From positions 1 through 64,000 of the forward strand of contig NZ_JACJVI010000022.1 of the NCBI RefSeq assembly GCF_014237835.1: 64,000 bases of DNA. Direction: 5' to 3'. Below, piece after piece: positions 63,352 to 64,000 of the stretch (position 1 is the first letter of the stretch; the number at the start of each line of letters is the position of its first letter). Source of the DNA: Rhizobium sp. AQ_MP. Its GTDB lineage: Bacteria; Pseudomonadota; Alphaproteobacteria; Rhizobiales; Rhizobiaceae. The notes beneath the pieces were generated by a model. It had not been told where the DNA came from and made no database searches. It was given only the letters and a program-made list of their open reading frames with translations. The position numbers were made by a program, and so were the translations under genes.

Positions 63352-64000
63352 AGCGTGCTAGGCCGCATCTATGAGTGGGGGACCCGCGGCCAAGAAAATC
63401 GCGGATCAGGCCTCTTTGTCATATTCGCGCTGTCACCTCTGATGACATCAACATGTCCAGCATTTTGACCAGACACGCAAAATTCTCATTTGAATAATTT
63501 TTGAGCTTTGGGGTTGATTCAAACCTGTTTGAATGTGACCCTTATGTCGCGGGTGTGATGGTGAGCATCTTGCCCCCCAAAGGCAGCCAGCAACCCCCTT
63601 GGCCGCCCGCAGCTTTTTTTCGAAGACATGTTGAACGCCTTGATTGCCCGCTGCAGGAAGGATTGAAAACCAGGCCTTTGATCGATCTGCGGACCATGCT
63701 GTACGGCTCGTCAATCCGCACGGTCAGAGCCGGCATCTGACAGCTTTTTCAAATCAAAGGATGCAACTGAACCAGCTGCAGCGTGACTTCAAGAACTATC
63801 GACCTACCCCCTGGGTGCAAGGTATGACCGTCCAGCGCAGACTGCGTCGTTGGCCGGCCGCAATTGTACCACGAGGTTCGTGCGCAGCATCTTATCGTGG
63901 TCTGCAACGACTTTTCAGACCAACACCTAAGCCGTCATCCATCAGCGCGATATCATTACCCGTTTCGTGTTCGCCTCTGCCAGTGGATTGTGGCCCCTCA
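63352..64000. other. Right-edge region without a recognised gene
   Basis: Short frames occur on both strands (minus 63448-63714 and 63542-63736), and a plus frame from an ATG at 63761 stays open for 80 codons to the window edge. None has a family match or a good ribosome site at the usual distance. Together with the DUF736 remnant this looks like decayed plasmid or element DNA. Confidence 0.35.

Noticed and set aside
1..64000. CRISPR arrays, rRNA genes, replication origin
   Set aside because: No regularly spaced short repeats, no rRNA-like stretches and no rep/par genes were seen in the window.

Overview
The window looks like a GC-rich alphaproteobacterium of the Rhizobiales, most likely Rhizobiaceae. 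The rhamnose locus has the gene content and order described for Rhizobium leguminosarum (rhaDI facing rhaRSTPQUK). ABC importers paired with private regulators and catabolic enzymes fill most of the DNA, which is typical of rhizobial megaplasmids and chromids. A DUF736 remnant and an unreadable tail at the right end fit accessory DNA. The replicon type is inference: no replication gene, rRNA or tRNA was seen.

Layout. (1) 1-8226: a giant repeat protein with an N-terminal DUF4347 domain (minus strand, running off the left edge) faces a four-gene plus-strand operon. The operon encodes a TolC-like lipoprotein, an HlyD-like adaptor, a GAF-HlyD fusion, and a PqqD-like/M50 protease/HlyD fusion. This resembles a type I exporter with no ABC ATPase and is the most novel part of the window. 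(2) 8927-21114: a family-5 ABC importer, a DHDPS-family aldolase and an EamA permease on the minus strand; a sialidase-fold protein, a PdxA2-like dehydrogenase and an iron-type alcohol dehydrogenase on the plus strand; then a DUF1537 kinase and a GntR/FCD regulator. The DUF1537 and PdxA2 pair points to four-carbon acid sugar breakdown. (3) 21190-35177: an IS3-type remnant, a GntR/UTRA regulator, a NagB-like deaminase, an FGGY kinase, a GSAM-like aminotransferase, a second family-5 importer, an M17 aminopeptidase and a beta-lactamase-fold hydrolase.

(4) 35452-46379: L-rhamnose catabolism. RhaSTPQ imports rhamnose, RhaU interconverts anomers, RhaI isomerises, RhaK phosphorylates, and the bifunctional RhaD cleaves the product and oxidises lactaldehyde. 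A large inverted repeat between rhaD and rhaR is the likely RhaR operator. (5) 46911-54488: a CUT1 importer, a cytoplasmic GH78 alpha-L-rhamnosidase and a LacI regulator, which probably feed rhamnosides into region 4. (6) 55332-62821: GntR/UTRA regulator, FGGY kinase, SIS isomerase and another CUT1 importer for an unidentified sugar. (7) 62822-64000: decayed DNA.

Two diverged copies of a structured element (35271-35366 and 54640-54774) share a hairpin with compensatory stem changes and a conserved 37-38 bp block. Several inverted repeats in promoters are candidate operators for the local regulators. Start codons were often chosen downstream of the longest open frame, using Shine-Dalgarno spacing and family N-termini.
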